Source: Pseudoruegeria sp039972875 (GTDB taxonomy: Bacteria > Pseudomonadota > Alphaproteobacteria > Rhodobacterales > Rhodobacteraceae). From it: a stretch of 64,000 nt of DNA. Both the position numbers and the translations under genes were made by a program. Under the pieces are notes generated by a model that did no database searches, was not told the DNA's origin, and was given only the letters and a program-made list of their open reading frames with translations. The DNA lies in the NCBI GenBank assembly GCA_039972875.1, contig JBDWMA010000012.1, positions 134,673-198,672 on the forward strand, written 5' to 3'. Positions 44,695 to 53,528 of this stretch are shown in pieces. The first letter of the stretch is position 1. Every line of letters begins with the position of its first letter.

Positions 44695-45264
44695 ATGACA
44701 ACAGACGGAAACTCAGGCCTTTCAAGGCGTGCACTATTAGGGGCATTTGCCGCATCAGCAATTACAGCGGCACCTACTTTTTCAAATGCAGCAGGGTTCC
44801 TGCGGGGCGGCGGAGACATTCGACGCGTAAATATGTATTCTGGCCGAACCGGTGAAACGATCGACACGATCTACTGGATAGAAGGCAAATACATCAAAGA
44901 GGCCTTGAACGAAATTAACCACTTCATGCGTGACTGGCGGCAAAACGAAGCCAAAGCCATTGATACGCGAACGATTGACATCATGGCCGCGAGCCATAAC
45001 CTTCTGGATGTGAGTGAGCCATTCATGCTCCTCTCCGGATATCGCACTACAAAAACCAATAACATGCTGCGGTCCCGCTCTTCTGGCGTTGCAAAGAAAT
45101 CGTTGCACATGGAAGCGAAAGCGGCAGATTTACGTTTACGATCACGATCGGTATCCCAAATCGCACGTGCAGCCTCATCCTGCAAAAGCGGTGGCGTGGG
45201 CCGATATTCTGGATCCAATTTTGTACACATGGATTGCGGTGATGTCCGCACATGGGGACGTTAA
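44695..45264 (+). CDS. DUF882/M15-type murein endopeptidase (MepK-like)
   Basis: A 189-aa exported protein with a twin-arginine-type signal (SRRALLGAFAASA). The peptidase domain has FMLLSGYRT, SLHMEAKAADLRL (zinc His and Asp) and FVHMDCGDVRTWGR (third ligand). E. coli MepK of this family cuts 3-3 crosslinks in peptidoglycan. Here the gene is divergent from an L,D-transpeptidase that makes those bonds. Confidence 0.88.
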   Translation: MTTDGNSGLSRRALLGAFAASAITAAPTFSNAAGFLRGGGDIRRVNMYSGRTGETIDTIYWIEGKYIKEALNEINHFMRDWRQNEAKAIDTRTIDIMAASHNLLDVSEPFMLLSGYRTTKTNNMLRSRSSGVAKKSLHMEAKAADLRLRSRSVSQIARAASSCKSGGVGRYSGSNFVHMDCGDVRTWGR

Positions 45265-45293
45265 GCGATTCAACCCTATTCGCAAAACTAATG

Positions 45294-45317
45294 AAAGACC
45301 CGCATTCGCGGGTCTTT
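45294..45317. terminator. Bidirectional terminator
   Basis: AAAGACCCGC-ATTC-GCGGGTCTTT is a perfect 10-bp stem, with T-rich ends for both strands, between the convergent DUF882 and rlmE genes. Confidence 0.85.
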
Positions 45318-45336
45318 ATCGTTTAACAGGTTAATT

Positions 45337-46050
45337 TTAACCTCTAAAACCGGTGGCTACGACAAATTTTTCAGAACTATCAGACCGGCTCGCGCCGGGT
45401 TTAAAGTTTTGAACTTTAGTGAATTTCTGTTTCAACAGCTTTTGCAGGTCACCTTCGGCACCACCAGCCAAAACCTTGGCGACAAATGTACCGCCCTCTT
45501 CGAGGACATCAAACGCGAAATAGGCGGCGGCCTCACACAATGCGATAATTCGTAAGTGATCGGTTTGTTTGTGCCCGGATGATGCGGCAGCCATATCACT
45601 CATGACGACATCGGCTTTGCCATTCAGCCATTCTTTGACTTTCAGGTCTGCGTCATCTTCCATGAAATCCAAGACATAGGCGATGGAACCCGCGACTGGT
45701 TCCACTTCTTGTAAATCAACGCCCAAAACAGTACCGACGGATTTTCCCGATTTTTCACCCAACGCGTTCACGCGCTTGACAGCAACTTGAAGCCAACCTC
45801 CAGGTGCACAACCAAGATCAACAATGCGCGCGCCTGGAACAAGAAACCGGTACTTGTCATCAATTTCAGAGATTTTAAAGGCGGCGCGCCCGCGCATGCC
45901 TTCAAGCTTGGCCCGTTTGACATATGGGTCATTCAACTGACGCTGCAGCCAAAGTGTCGAGGAAAGCTTCCGCCCCCGCGCGGTTTTCACCTTAACACGC
46001 AGATCGCGTTGTCCGCGGCCACTATTATTTCCAGATTTATTTCCAGCCAT
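45337..46050 (-). CDS. rlmE: 23S rRNA 2'-O-methyltransferase RlmE (FtsJ)
   Basis: A 237-aa Rossmann methyltransferase with a basic N-terminal tail. It has the SAM site IVDLGCAPGGWLQVA, DVVMSDMAAASSGHKQTDH and the K-D-K-E catalytic set (K of AAFKISEID, D of SDMA, K of GTFVAKVLAGG, E near the end). It methylates U2552 in the peptidyl-transferase loop. The start overlaps the Ppx/GppA stop. Confidence 0.94.
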   Translation of the reverse strand: MAGNKSGNNSGRGQRDLRVKVKTARGRKLSSTLWLQRQLNDPYVKRAKLEGMRGRAAFKISEIDDKYRFLVPGARIVDLGCAPGGWLQVAVKRVNALGEKSGKSVGTVLGVDLQEVEPVAGSIAYVLDFMEDDADLKVKEWLNGKADVVMSDMAAASSGHKQTDHLRIIALCEAAAYFAFDVLEEGGTFVAKVLAGGAEGDLQKLLKQKFTKVQNFKPGASRSDSSEKFVVATGFRG

Positions 46051-47162
46051 TAAAACGGTCCGTCTTCCAATACGCCATCCACGCTCATTTGCGCATACAA
46101 AAGCCCCTCACGAAGGCCCCGATCCGCAACTGACAGTCGATCCGTTGGCCAAAGTCGAAGCAAGGCCTGCAGGATCGCGGCCCCAGACATGATCAAAGCG
46201 TGACGGTCTTTGCCAATCCGAGGATCATGGCGGCGCCCGTGCGGCCCTAAAGAAAGGTAATCGCGGATGACTGCATCTATCTGATCTGACGTCATACGCA
46301 ACCCATCAACCTTATTGCGATCGTAACGTTTCAATCCCAAATGCGAAGCTGCAACAGTCGTCACCGTCCCCGAGGTACCGATAATCTGAAATCCATCCCG
46401 CTTTTGTTCTGAACTATAGGGGCTGAAATTGGCGAGCTGTTCCTCGAACCCGCAGCTCATTAATGCAAACCGCCCTGCGTCGCCTTCGACATCATCAAAC
46501 TGATCCCGCAACGTCGCCACACCCAATGGGACTGAAATCCAATCGACAACCTTAGCATTTGGAAATGGTGTCTCGTTCGGGGCAAATCCACGGCGCATGC
46601 GCATGATGGCAAGGGGCCGTTCTTTTCGTGGGACATTGGACAGATCTATCCAGACCAGCTCTGTCGAGCCTCCACCGATATCAACAACCAACAACTGTTC
46701 GGTTTTGGTACTAACCAAAGGCGCACAAGAGATCACCGCAAGACGCGCCTCTTCTTCGGCTTCAATCACCTCAAGGGCCAAACCGGTTTCCCGTTTAACC
46801 ATTCGGATAAAATCACGGCTGTTTTCTGCACGACGACAGGCCTCAGTTGCCACAAGGCGCATCCGTTTAACGTTGTGTTTCTGAAGCTTTTTACGACAAA
46901 TTCGCAAGGCTTGTACCGTACGCCACATGGACGCCTTGGACAAACGTCCAGACGCCTCAAGGCCGGCACCCAATTGTACCGACTTTGAAAAACTGTCGAT
47001 CACATGAAACTGACTACCCTTTGGCTGGGCAATCAACATGCGACAACTATTGGTACCGAGATCCAACGCAGCATAAAGCTGATCAGGATCCGGCTTGTTT
47101 GGCGCGGGGGTCTCTACCGCTATGGGATACGCGCCCGCACCGTTGGGACGCTTGGGCGCCAT
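46050..47162 (-). CDS. Ppx/GppA-family phosphatase
   Basis: A 370-aa ASKHA-fold enzyme acting on polyphosphate or pppGpp: YAALDLGTNSCRMLIAQP (phosphate 1), VVDIGGGSTELVWID (phosphate 2) and IIGTSGTVTTVAA. The C-terminal regulatory half of long Ppx proteins is missing, as usual for the short form. GGAGG lies 8 nt before the ATG at 47162. Which substrate it prefers cannot be read. Confidence 0.9.
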   Translation of the reverse strand: MAPKRPNGAGAYPIAVETPAPNKPDPDQLYAALDLGTNSCRMLIAQPKGSQFHVIDSFSKSVQLGAGLEASGRLSKASMWRTVQALRICRKKLQKHNVKRMRLVATEACRRAENSRDFIRMVKRETGLALEVIEAEEEARLAVISCAPLVSTKTEQLLVVDIGGGSTELVWIDLSNVPRKERPLAIMRMRRGFAPNETPFPNAKVVDWISVPLGVATLRDQFDDVEGDAGRFALMSCGFEEQLANFSPYSSEQKRDGFQIIGTSGTVTTVAASHLGLKRYDRNKVDGLRMTSDQIDAVIRDYLSLGPHGRRHDPRIGKDRHALIMSGAAILQALLRLWPTDRLSVADRGLREGLLYAQMSVDGVLEDGPF

Positions 47163-47480
47163 ATTCACGCCCTCCATTTCAAGTTATCCCCAACCTAGGC
47201 GCAGGACTTCAATCACGCAAGAGAGCGTTTTGGCTCGCTATGGCCACATTTGGCGTGAGTCGATCAATCCAACACGTTTTGTCAGTGTTTTTGGGATTTT
47301 TCACCTCATATTAATCATGAGAATTTTTCAGATGCCTATGACTGGCCAAGCAAGACCGATATCTTTTACACGTTGCTGCATCTGCATTGGTCGCTCTCAT
47401 GTCTCCGAAAGTCGAAAATCGGCACTGTGAACGGAATGGCGCAACGTAGAACCAAGGAAGTAGAGTTAGAGGAATCAGCA
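47163..47480. other. Intergenic region ahead of the one-carbon cluster
   Basis: No credible gene is present. I looked for a cobalamin or SAM-type riboswitch before the B12-linked genes and saw no convincing conserved core. Confidence 0.4.
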
Positions 47481-47777
47481 ATGCCTGACGTAACAATCGT
47501 ATATTGGCGGGACATCCCGGCCCAGGTCATCGTCGGCAAAGGCCGTCGCGGATCAAAGGTACAACTGCCAGAGCGGTTTGAGCAGGCAATTGACCGGGCT
47601 GCAATGAAAATCGGGGCTGATGGCACTGATGATTATTTGGCCGAATGGCGCAAATCCGCCCCCTATACGGTAGAGGGCAATCCAGATGACATCGCAGCCG
47701 CTGAGGCTGCCCGTTTGGATGCAGAGTTCGACCAAGACCGGATCAAAGCGCTGATTGCAAAAGACGGATGGGACTAA
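47481..47777 (+). CDS. Virulence-factor-family small protein (PF13769-like)
   Basis: A 98-aa protein that starts PDVTIVYWRDIPAQVIVGKGRRGSK. It is of a family labelled virulence factor that in roseobacters lies beside folate- and B12-dependent genes. AGAGGA lies upstream of the ATG at 47481. It stands 26 bp before the MetF-like gene. The label is historical; a role in methyl transfer is inferred from context. Confidence 0.78.
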   Translation: MPDVTIVYWRDIPAQVIVGKGRRGSKVQLPERFEQAIDRAAMKIGADGTDDYLAEWRKSAPYTVEGNPDDIAAAEAARLDAEFDQDRIKALIAKDGWD

Positions 47778-47803
47778 CCCCAAAATCTTTGTTGGAGGCC
47801 ACT

Positions 47804-48745
47804 ATGGCACTGTTGCAGTTTAAGAAAAAATCAGAGACCACCCCCACGGCTGCTCCGCAGCAGGTGGTGGATTTTCTGCAAGGCTATTCCATAGAGGTCA
47901 TGCCTCGGACCGCAGCCAAGATCGAAAGTTTCAATGATCTTCTCCCTGTTGGAACGCGGGTGTACGTTGCCCATATCGAGGGCACCCCGATTGAGGAAAT
48001 GGTTGCAACAGCCAAGCGTCTGAATGACGAAGGCTATCCGGTCATGCCGCATTTCCCGGCCCGCATCATTCAGGATCAGACCACCCTCTCCGACTGGATC
48101 GCCCGTTATCAGGGCGAAGCCAACGTTGATCAAGCGCTATTGCTGGCCGGAGGTGTCACCACCCCCCATGGAGATTTTCATTCGTCAATGCAGCTTTTGG
48201 AAACCGGGTTATTCGACAAAGCTGGTTTTAAACGATTGCACGTAGCTGGACACCCAGAGGGCAACAAAGACATCGACCCGGATGGGTCTGATAAAAATGT
48301 ACTGGCCGCGCTACGTTGGAAACAAAAGTTTAACGAAACCACCGACGCCGAAATGGCTTTGGCGACCCAATTCTGTTTTGAAGCTGCGCCGGTCATCGAA
48401 TGGATTGATGCGCTTACAGATGCTGGCATTGATATTCCAGTCCACATTGGCGTCGCAGGGCCAGCAAAATTGCAGACGATGATTAAGTTTGCGATCGCCT
48501 GTGGTGTTGGTCCGTCCTTGAAAGTACTGCAAAAACGCGCGAAAGATGTAACCAAGCTGCTTTTACCGTTTGAGCCAACAGATTTTATCAGCGATCTGGC
48601 TTCCCACAAAGCTGCCAATCCAGCGTTTAATATTGAACGTGTCCATTTCTTCCCGCTGGGCGGGATCAAAACCAACGCCAATTGGGCCATCGAACATGGC
48701 GGATCCTCCGCAGTTGTGGCCTCTAAATCCCAAAAAGGTATGTAA
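47804..48745 (+). CDS. Methylenetetrahydrofolate reductase-like protein
   Basis: A 313-aa TIM-barrel protein of the MetF family: SIEVMPRTAAKIESFNDLLPVGTRVYVAHIEG, YPVMPHFPARII, LLLAGGVTTPHGDFHSSMQLLETG, HPEGNKDID, FCFEA and VHIGVAGPAKLQ. It would reduce or, in a catabolic setting, oxidise C1 units on folate. It is more divergent than housekeeping MetF. GGAGG lies before the ATG at 47804, and the next gene starts right after its stop. Confidence 0.86.
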   Translation: MALLQFKKKSETTPTAAPQQVVDFLQGYSIEVMPRTAAKIESFNDLLPVGTRVYVAHIEGTPIEEMVATAKRLNDEGYPVMPHFPARIIQDQTTLSDWIARYQGEANVDQALLLAGGVTTPHGDFHSSMQLLETGLFDKAGFKRLHVAGHPEGNKDIDPDGSDKNVLAALRWKQKFNETTDAEMALATQFCFEAAPVIEWIDALTDAGIDIPVHIGVAGPAKLQTMIKFAIACGVGPSLKVLQKRAKDVTKLLLPFEPTDFISDLASHKAANPAFNIERVHFFPLGGIKTNANWAIEHGGSSAVVASKSQKGM

Positions 48746-49795
48746 ATGACCCGCACTGTCGTCGAATCTAAAACCAAAACAGCCGTCCTCGGCTTTGACG
48801 AACCTTTCTGTGTGATCGGTGAGCGGATCAACCCAACCGGACGCAAAAAACTGGCAGCAGAGTTAGAAGCCGGGGATTTTTCCACGGTTGAAAAGGACGC
48901 CTTGGCGCAGGTTATGGCTGGCGCGGATATCCTCGATATCAATGCGGGTGTAGTTTACAACTCCAACCCGAACCCGAATGAAACTGAACCGCCCTTAATG
49001 ACCAAAATCATCAAGATGGTTCAGGAACTTGTTGACGTTCCTTTGTGTATTGATTCATCAGTTCCAGGGGCCCTTGAAGCCGGCCTAGCCGCTGCAGAAG
49101 GTCGCCCATTGTTGAATTCTGTCACCGGCGAGGAAGATCGACTTGAACTGGTTTTGCCTCTGGTCAAGAAATACAACGTTCCTGTTGTTGCGATTTCCAA
49201 CGACGACACCGGCATTTCCGAGGATCCAGACGTTCGGTTTGCCGTTGCCAAAAAGATTGTTGAACGTGCAGCAGATTTTGGCATACCGGCCCATGACATC
49301 GTTGTTGATCCTCTTGTTATGCCGATTGGGGCTATGGGAACTGCCGGGCAACAAGTCTTTACTCTGGTTCGTCGCCTGCGTGAGGAGCTGGGTGTCAATA
49401 CCACGTGTGGCGCATCCAACATCTCGTTTGGTCTGCCTAACCGTCACGGCATAAATAACGCGTTCCTACCTATGGCCATGGGGGCTGGCATGACCTCCGC
49501 CATTATGAACCCAGTGGCACTGCCTATTACGCAAACAAAAATCGCTGCGAAAAAGGCCGAAGTATTGGCCGCGGGCATTATGATCCCGGACGGTATGGAC
49601 GATGAAACTTTCGTGACTTTGTTTGGAATGGGGTCAACCAATGCCAAACCTGGTTCAGAAATGACCGCAATACGTGCCGCAAACTTCCTGACAAATAATG
49701 ATCCACACGGTGGAAAATGGATTGCTTCAAACAAAGCACCCGGTCAGGAAAACGCAGGTGGCCGTGGTGGTCGCCGCCGTCGTCGCGCCTCCTAA
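48746..49795 (+). CDS. Methyltetrahydrofolate:corrinoid methyltransferase
   Basis: A 349-aa pterin-binding TIM barrel (about 15-290) with VIGERINPTGRKKL, ADILDINAGVVY, PLCIDSSVPGALEAGL, VDPLVMPIGAMG and TTCGASNISFGLPNRHGIN. It moves a methyl group between methyl-THF and a corrinoid protein. The end is unusual: a Gly/Arg-rich tail (GGRGGRRRRRAS). It may be the methyl-THF module of a split methionine synthase, as described for Phaeobacter, or belong to a demethylation route. Confidence 0.9.
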   Translation: MTRTVVESKTKTAVLGFDEPFCVIGERINPTGRKKLAAELEAGDFSTVEKDALAQVMAGADILDINAGVVYNSNPNPNETEPPLMTKIIKMVQELVDVPLCIDSSVPGALEAGLAAAEGRPLLNSVTGEEDRLELVLPLVKKYNVPVVAISNDDTGISEDPDVRFAVAKKIVERAADFGIPAHDIVVDPLVMPIGAMGTAGQQVFTLVRRLREELGVNTTCGASNISFGLPNRHGINNAFLPMAMGAGMTSAIMNPVALPITQTKIAAKKAEVLAAGIMIPDGMDDETFVTLFGMGSTNAKPGSEMTAIRAANFLTNNDPHGGKWIASNKAPGQENAGGRGGRRRRRAS

Positions 49796-49818
49796 TCATT
49801 TGAAATTAAAAGAAGAAT

Positions 49819-49839
49819 TGACGGGCAATTCGCCCGTCA
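49819..49839 (+). terminator. Hairpin after the methyltransferase gene
   Basis: TGACGGGC-AATTC-GCCCGTCA is a perfect 8-bp stem 23 bp after the stop; the T-run is weak. Confidence 0.55.
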
Positions 49840-49856
49840 TTCGCATGTCTTAGGAC

Positions 49857-49937
49857 AAAAAAAACGGGCAGCGCTCCCCAGCGCTACCCATTTATCGCAA
49901 CGACAGACTCTCACCGAAATCGGAGTTTGCATGTCAT
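49857..49937 (-). ncRNA. Candidate small RNA ended by a strong terminator
   Basis: On the minus strand, GGGTAGCGCT-GGGG-AGCGCTGCCC forms a 10-bp stem (49866-49889), followed by G and eight T, a textbook terminator. No minus-strand gene lies upstream for several kilobases. The preceding sequence can fold (GACA...TGTC, ACTC...GAGT and CCGATTTCGG). A -10-like TATATG is at 49944-49949. A transcript of about 80 nt in the gap between two plus-strand genes is the simplest reading. Confidence 0.5.
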
Positions 49938-49992
49938 CAATCGCATATAGTCAGATTATGTGATTCTGAGCAAAGTTTATTTACTGGACGTC

Positions 49993-50754
49993 ATGGTCAC
50001 ACGGCCCGATACTCCTAACACACACAAATTCCCCGGAGCTCTTTTGCCCAATTCTTCCCCAGACCAGCAGTCCGACAGAAACGTTTTTGCGTTACCGAAC
50101 CCAAAACGTTCTGTTCTGCGGATGATCCTGCGACTGAGTATTTTGATCCTAATTGTTTATTTGGTTCATCAGGCTGTCGATTGGACAATGGTCCAGTCAA
50201 AAGCGCTTGATGCGTCAGGTCGGAGCATGGTGTCCGTTGGCCTCATTTTGTCGCTTTTATTAATATACGCGGTTCTGATTGCAACGCCGTTTGTCCCCGG
50301 AATCGAAATCGGCCTGTCACTGTTACTGCTTCGAGGTGCGGATGTTGTTCTGGCGGTCTATTGCGCAACCGTTTTAGGATTATTCTTGGCGTTTATGCTC
50401 GGCAGATTATTATCTGTTGATGTATTAATCAGGTTTTTTTCGGATCTTCGCCTGCGAAAAATCTGTATATTTTTACATGAGTTCAAAGATCTATCCCCCA
50501 GAGAAATAATTGAAAAACTGGAAAAATCCTTGCAATCCAAGGTCGGCACAGTTTTTCTAAAGTCGCGCTACCTAGCCCTTGCCTTGGCTATCAATCTACC
50601 GGGAAACGCCATGATGGGCGGCGGTGGTGGTCTATGCCTTTTGGCGGGTATATCACGGTTGTTCTCTTGGCGATGGACGGCTCTGACCCTATGCTTGGCT
50701 GTGGCTCCAATCCCGCTTCTCGTCTGGCTCTATGGTGCCGAAGGTCTGGTATGA
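49993..50754 (+). CDS. Membrane protein, possibly VTT/DedA-like
   Basis: A 253-aa protein with about five membrane helices. FVPGIEIGLSLLLLRGADVVLAVYCATVLGLFLAFMLGRLL and the NLPGNAMMGGGGGL helix turn resemble the re-entrant region of VTT/DedA proteins, which move lipids across membranes. The ATG at 49993 is preferred to a GTG at 49960. It lies between two one-carbon genes but has no known link to them. Confidence 0.65.
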   Translation: MVTRPDTPNTHKFPGALLPNSSPDQQSDRNVFALPNPKRSVLRMILRLSILILIVYLVHQAVDWTMVQSKALDASGRSMVSVGLILSLLLIYAVLIATPFVPGIEIGLSLLLLRGADVVLAVYCATVLGLFLAFMLGRLLSVDVLIRFFSDLRLRKICIFLHEFKDLSPREIIEKLEKSLQSKVGTVFLKSRYLALALAINLPGNAMMGGGGGLCLLAGISRLFSWRWTALTLCLAVAPIPLLVWLYGAEGLV

Positions 50755-50857
50755 TGAAATCTGCCGCGAAAAGACCAAGTTTCGGCGCTGCTGTTCATTT
50801 CCAGAGTGATCAGAACGCTATTATCCCCATTGAACTATTTTGACCTAGGTACCCCCC

Positions 50858-52906
50858 ATGACCAAAGATCCCCTCGTCGTTTTTACACCTTCCGGTAAAC
50901 GTGGCCATTTTCCAGTGGGCACACCCATTTTGACGGCTGCACGACAACTGGGCGTGGATCTGGATTCCGTTTGTGGAGGGCGCGGAATTTGTTCTAAATG
51001 TCAGATCACACCCTCCTATGGTGAATTCCCCAAGCATGGCGTAACTGTTGATACCGACGCCCTGACCGAATGGAATTCCGTTGAGGAACGATATAAATCG
51101 AAACGCGGTCTGATCGACGGACGCAGATTGGGTTGTCAGGCACAGGTGCAAGGCGACATTGTGATTGATGTGCCTCCTGAAAGCCAAGTCCACAAACAAG
51201 TTGTCCGTAAACGCGCCGAAGCGCGCGACATCACCCTAAACCCATCTGTCCATCTTCGATATGTAGATGTCGCAGAACCGGATATGCACGACCCGTCCGG
51301 CGATTTGGAACGTTTGCGCGATGCTTTACGCGCGCAATGGAATGTCGATGACTTTAAAATCGCGTTGCCTGTTTTATCCAAAATGCAGCCGGTTCTACGC
51401 AAAGGAAAGTGGCAGGTCACCTGTGCCATTCATTCCGCCCCCGGCATGCCCACGCGATTGCTGGATATCTATCCGGGCCTCTATGAAAAGCCCCTATTTG
51501 GTTTAGCCGTTGATTTAGGATCGACCACAATTGCCGCGCATCTATGTGATCTACACACCGGCGAAGTGGTTGCCTCATCGGGCCTGATGAATCCACAAAT
51601 TCGGTTCGGTGAAGACCTGATGAGCCGGGTCAGCTATTCCATGATGAATGACGGTGGCGATAAGGAAATGACCAAAGCAGTACGCGATGGCATGAACCAA
51701 CTGTTCAATGAAATCATTGAAATGGCCGAAGTAGAAACGACGCAAATTGTTGATGCCGTTTTTGTCTGCAATCCGGTCATGCATCATTTATTCCTAGGAA
51801 TTGACCCATTTGAACTGGGCCAAGCCCCTTTTGCACTTGCCACATCAGACAGCTTAAGCATCACCGCGCAAGACCTTGATATTACAACCATACATCCAGA
51901 GGCGCAGATCTACCTGTTGCCGTGCATCGCAGGCCACGTCGGAGCGGACGCCGCTGCCGTCGCCCTGTCAGAGGCACCAGACAAGTCCAAAGACCTTGTG
52001 TTGGTTGTGGACGTTGGGACGAACGCCGAAATCCTACTGGGCAACACCGATAAAGTGCTCGCATGCTCCTCCCCGACGGGGCCAGCATTCGAGGGCGCGC
52101 AAATCAGCTCTGGCCAACGGGCAGCACCGGGTGCCATCGAACGGGTGGAAATTGATCCCATTACCAAAGAACCACGGTTCCGTGTCATTGGATCAGACCT
52201 TTGGTCAGATGAGGATGGTTTTGACGCCGCGATCGCCACCACGGGTATTACAGGGATCTGCGGTTCAGGGATCATCGAAATGGTTGCGGAAATGCGGATC
52301 GCTGGCATCGTTGACGGCCCAGGTCTGATCGGAAGCCCAGAACAGACCGGCACGGAACGTGTCTTTCTTGACGGGCGGACCCATTCCTATCGTGTTTGGG
52401 ACGGCAGCGCCGATGGCGGGCCTGTGATCACAGTGACCAACCGGGATATTCGCGAAATTCAGATGGCCAAGGCTGCGCTTTATTCTGGTGCGCGACTTTT
52501 GATGGATAAATTTGAAGTTGATTCGGTTGATCGAGTGGTTCTCGCAGGGGCATTTGGGGCCCATATCAGTCCAAAACATGCTATGGTGTTAGGCATGATC
52601 CCGGATTGCGAACTTGATCAGGTCACCTCGGCAGGCAATGCAGCCGGTACCGGCGCGCGTATTGCTTTGCTAAACACTGAAGCGCGGTCAGAGATTGAGA
52701 ACACTGTTCGAAACATCCATAAAATTGAAACCGCGATTGAGCCACGCTTTCAAGAGCACTTTGTAAATGCCTCGGCCATACCGAATTCAACAGAAAAGTT
52801 CCCTATTCTTGAACGTGTCGTGACCTTGCCGGATGTGAATTTCAATACCGGAGGGGACACTGGAGGGGGATCCTCTGGTGGACGTCGCCGTCGCCGCCGT
52901 GGATAA
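50858..52906 (+). CDS. RamA-like corrinoid reductive activator (ferredoxin + ASKHA/DUF4445)
   Basis: A 682-aa protein. The N-terminal [2Fe-2S] ferredoxin domain (about 1-95) has SVCGGRGICSKC with a further Cys in RLGCQAQ. A linker and the DUF4445 ASKHA ATPase domain (about 200-640) follow, with GLAVDLGSTTIAAHLCDL, VVDVGTNAEILLG and VVLAGAFGAHISPKHA. Such proteins use ATP to reactivate oxidised cob(II)amide in corrinoid methyl-transfer proteins. The tail ends GGGSSGGRRRRRRG, like the methyltransferase nearby. Confidence 0.92.
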   Translation: MTKDPLVVFTPSGKRGHFPVGTPILTAARQLGVDLDSVCGGRGICSKCQITPSYGEFPKHGVTVDTDALTEWNSVEERYKSKRGLIDGRRLGCQAQVQGDIVIDVPPESQVHKQVVRKRAEARDITLNPSVHLRYVDVAEPDMHDPSGDLERLRDALRAQWNVDDFKIALPVLSKMQPVLRKGKWQVTCAIHSAPGMPTRLLDIYPGLYEKPLFGLAVDLGSTTIAAHLCDLHTGEVVASSGLMNPQIRFGEDLMSRVSYSMMNDGGDKEMTKAVRDGMNQLFNEIIEMAEVETTQIVDAVFVCNPVMHHLFLGIDPFELGQAPFALATSDSLSITAQDLDITTIHPEAQIYLLPCIAGHVGADAAAVALSEAPDKSKDLVLVVDVGTNAEILLGNTDKVLACSSPTGPAFEGAQISSGQRAAPGAIERVEIDPITKEPRFRVIGSDLWSDEDGFDAAIATTGITGICGSGIIEMVAEMRIAGIVDGPGLIGSPEQTGTERVFLDGRTHSYRVWDGSADGGPVITVTNRDIREIQMAKAALYSGARLLMDKFEVDSVDRVVLAGAFGAHISPKHAMVLGMIPDCELDQVTSAGNAAGTGARIALLNTEARSEIENTVRNIHKIETAIEPRFQEHFVNASAIPNSTEKFPILERVVTLPDVNFNTGGDTGGGSSGGRRRRRRG

Positions 52907-52914
52907 AACAAGTT

Positions 52915-52938
52915 ACGGGGCTAAATAGCCCCGTTTTT
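52915..52938 (+). terminator. Terminator of the RamA-like gene
   Basis: ACGGGGCTA-AA-TAGCCCCGT with a T-run, 8 bp after the stop. Confidence 0.9.
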
Positions 52939-52959
52939 ATCTTTCCTGTCTGCTCATGC

Positions 52960-52988
52960 TTGACCCTATTCCTTTGGGGTCGTACATC
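52960..52988 (+). promoter_or_regulatory. Promoter of tRNA-Gly
   Basis: TTGACC (52960-52965), 17-nt spacer, TACATC (52983-52988), 10 nt ahead of the tRNA 5' end. Confidence 0.55.
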
Positions 52989-52998
52989 GTCACCAGAC

Positions 52999-53072
52999 GC
53001 GGGTATGGTGAAAAGGTATCACGGCAGCTTCCCAAGCTTTAGTTACGAGTTCGATTCTCGTTACCCGCTCCA
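52999..53072 (+). tRNA. tRNA-Gly (anticodon CCC), prophage border
   Basis: Acceptor GCGGGTA/TACCCGC, D arm GTGA...TCAC, anticodon loop TTCCCAA, T arm ACGAG-TTCGATT-CTCGT, and encoded CCA. The anticodon stem GCAGC/GCTTT is imperfect at its outer end (one mismatch and one G-T). Phage-type genes start directly after it, so its 3' part is the likely attachment site. Confidence 0.92.
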
Positions 53073-53207
53073 CAAATTCACAAAACAATTTGCACACAAA
53101 TATCTGTTCTTAAACATAAAAACAGGCATTCACCACGTGAGTACCTACAGAGGCGATAAGCCTTGGTCGGGAAAAATAGGGAACATCTGGGGGGTCTGGG
53201 GAATAAC

Positions 53208-53231
53208 TCCCCCAGACTTTCCCCCAGACTT
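53208..53231. repeat. Tandem 12-bp repeat
   Basis: TCCCCCAGACTT occurs twice head to tail (53208-53219, 53220-53231), just after a complementary GTCTGGGG at 53194-53201, so the region can form alternative hairpins. Role unknown. Confidence 0.5.
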
Positions 53232-53255
53232 ATTTGAGGGTGTAACTGAGCACAT

Positions 53256-53456
53256 TCAATCCACCCTACTCCCATCCAGCGCATTCACACCCTCACCAGA
53301 CCAGTAAGCTTTGCGGTATTCGTGAATCGAATTTCTAAGGCAGCGAGTACACCGCAGCGCATTCAGAATCCGGCGGGCTGTTTCCGTGGTTAAATCTGGC
53401 AAGTCGACTGAGCCACAATGACCGCAAGTGCACCAGACGTGTAATTTGTAAGGCAT
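53256..53456 (-). CDS. Small zinc-ribbon-like protein, 66 aa
   Basis: The 66-aa product has two cysteine clusters, VWCTCGHCGS near the start and LRCTRCLRNS in the middle, as in a zinc ribbon. No strong ribosome site is seen. It diverges from the palindrome-controlled small genes, as early phage regulators often do. Function unknown. Confidence 0.55.
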   Translation of the reverse strand: MPYKLHVWCTCGHCGSVDLPDLTTETARRILNALRCTRCLRNSIHEYRKAYWSGEGVNALDGSRVD

Positions 53457-53528
53457 GGGATTTACTAGAACATAAAGAGAACATGCGACAGCATAATTTA
53501 CCCCAAACGGTCTTATTTTTCTTGCTTA

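Noticed and set aside
47163..47480. Cobalamin or SAM riboswitch before the B12-linked genes
   Set aside because: A GCACTG-like piece is present but the rest of the conserved core is not.
52960..53307. 115-aa plus-strand open frame, and a shorter GTG-started part of it at 53137-53307
   Set aside because: It runs through the whole tRNA-Gly gene and has no ribosome site; the GTG part overlaps the zinc-ribbon gene and shows no domain.
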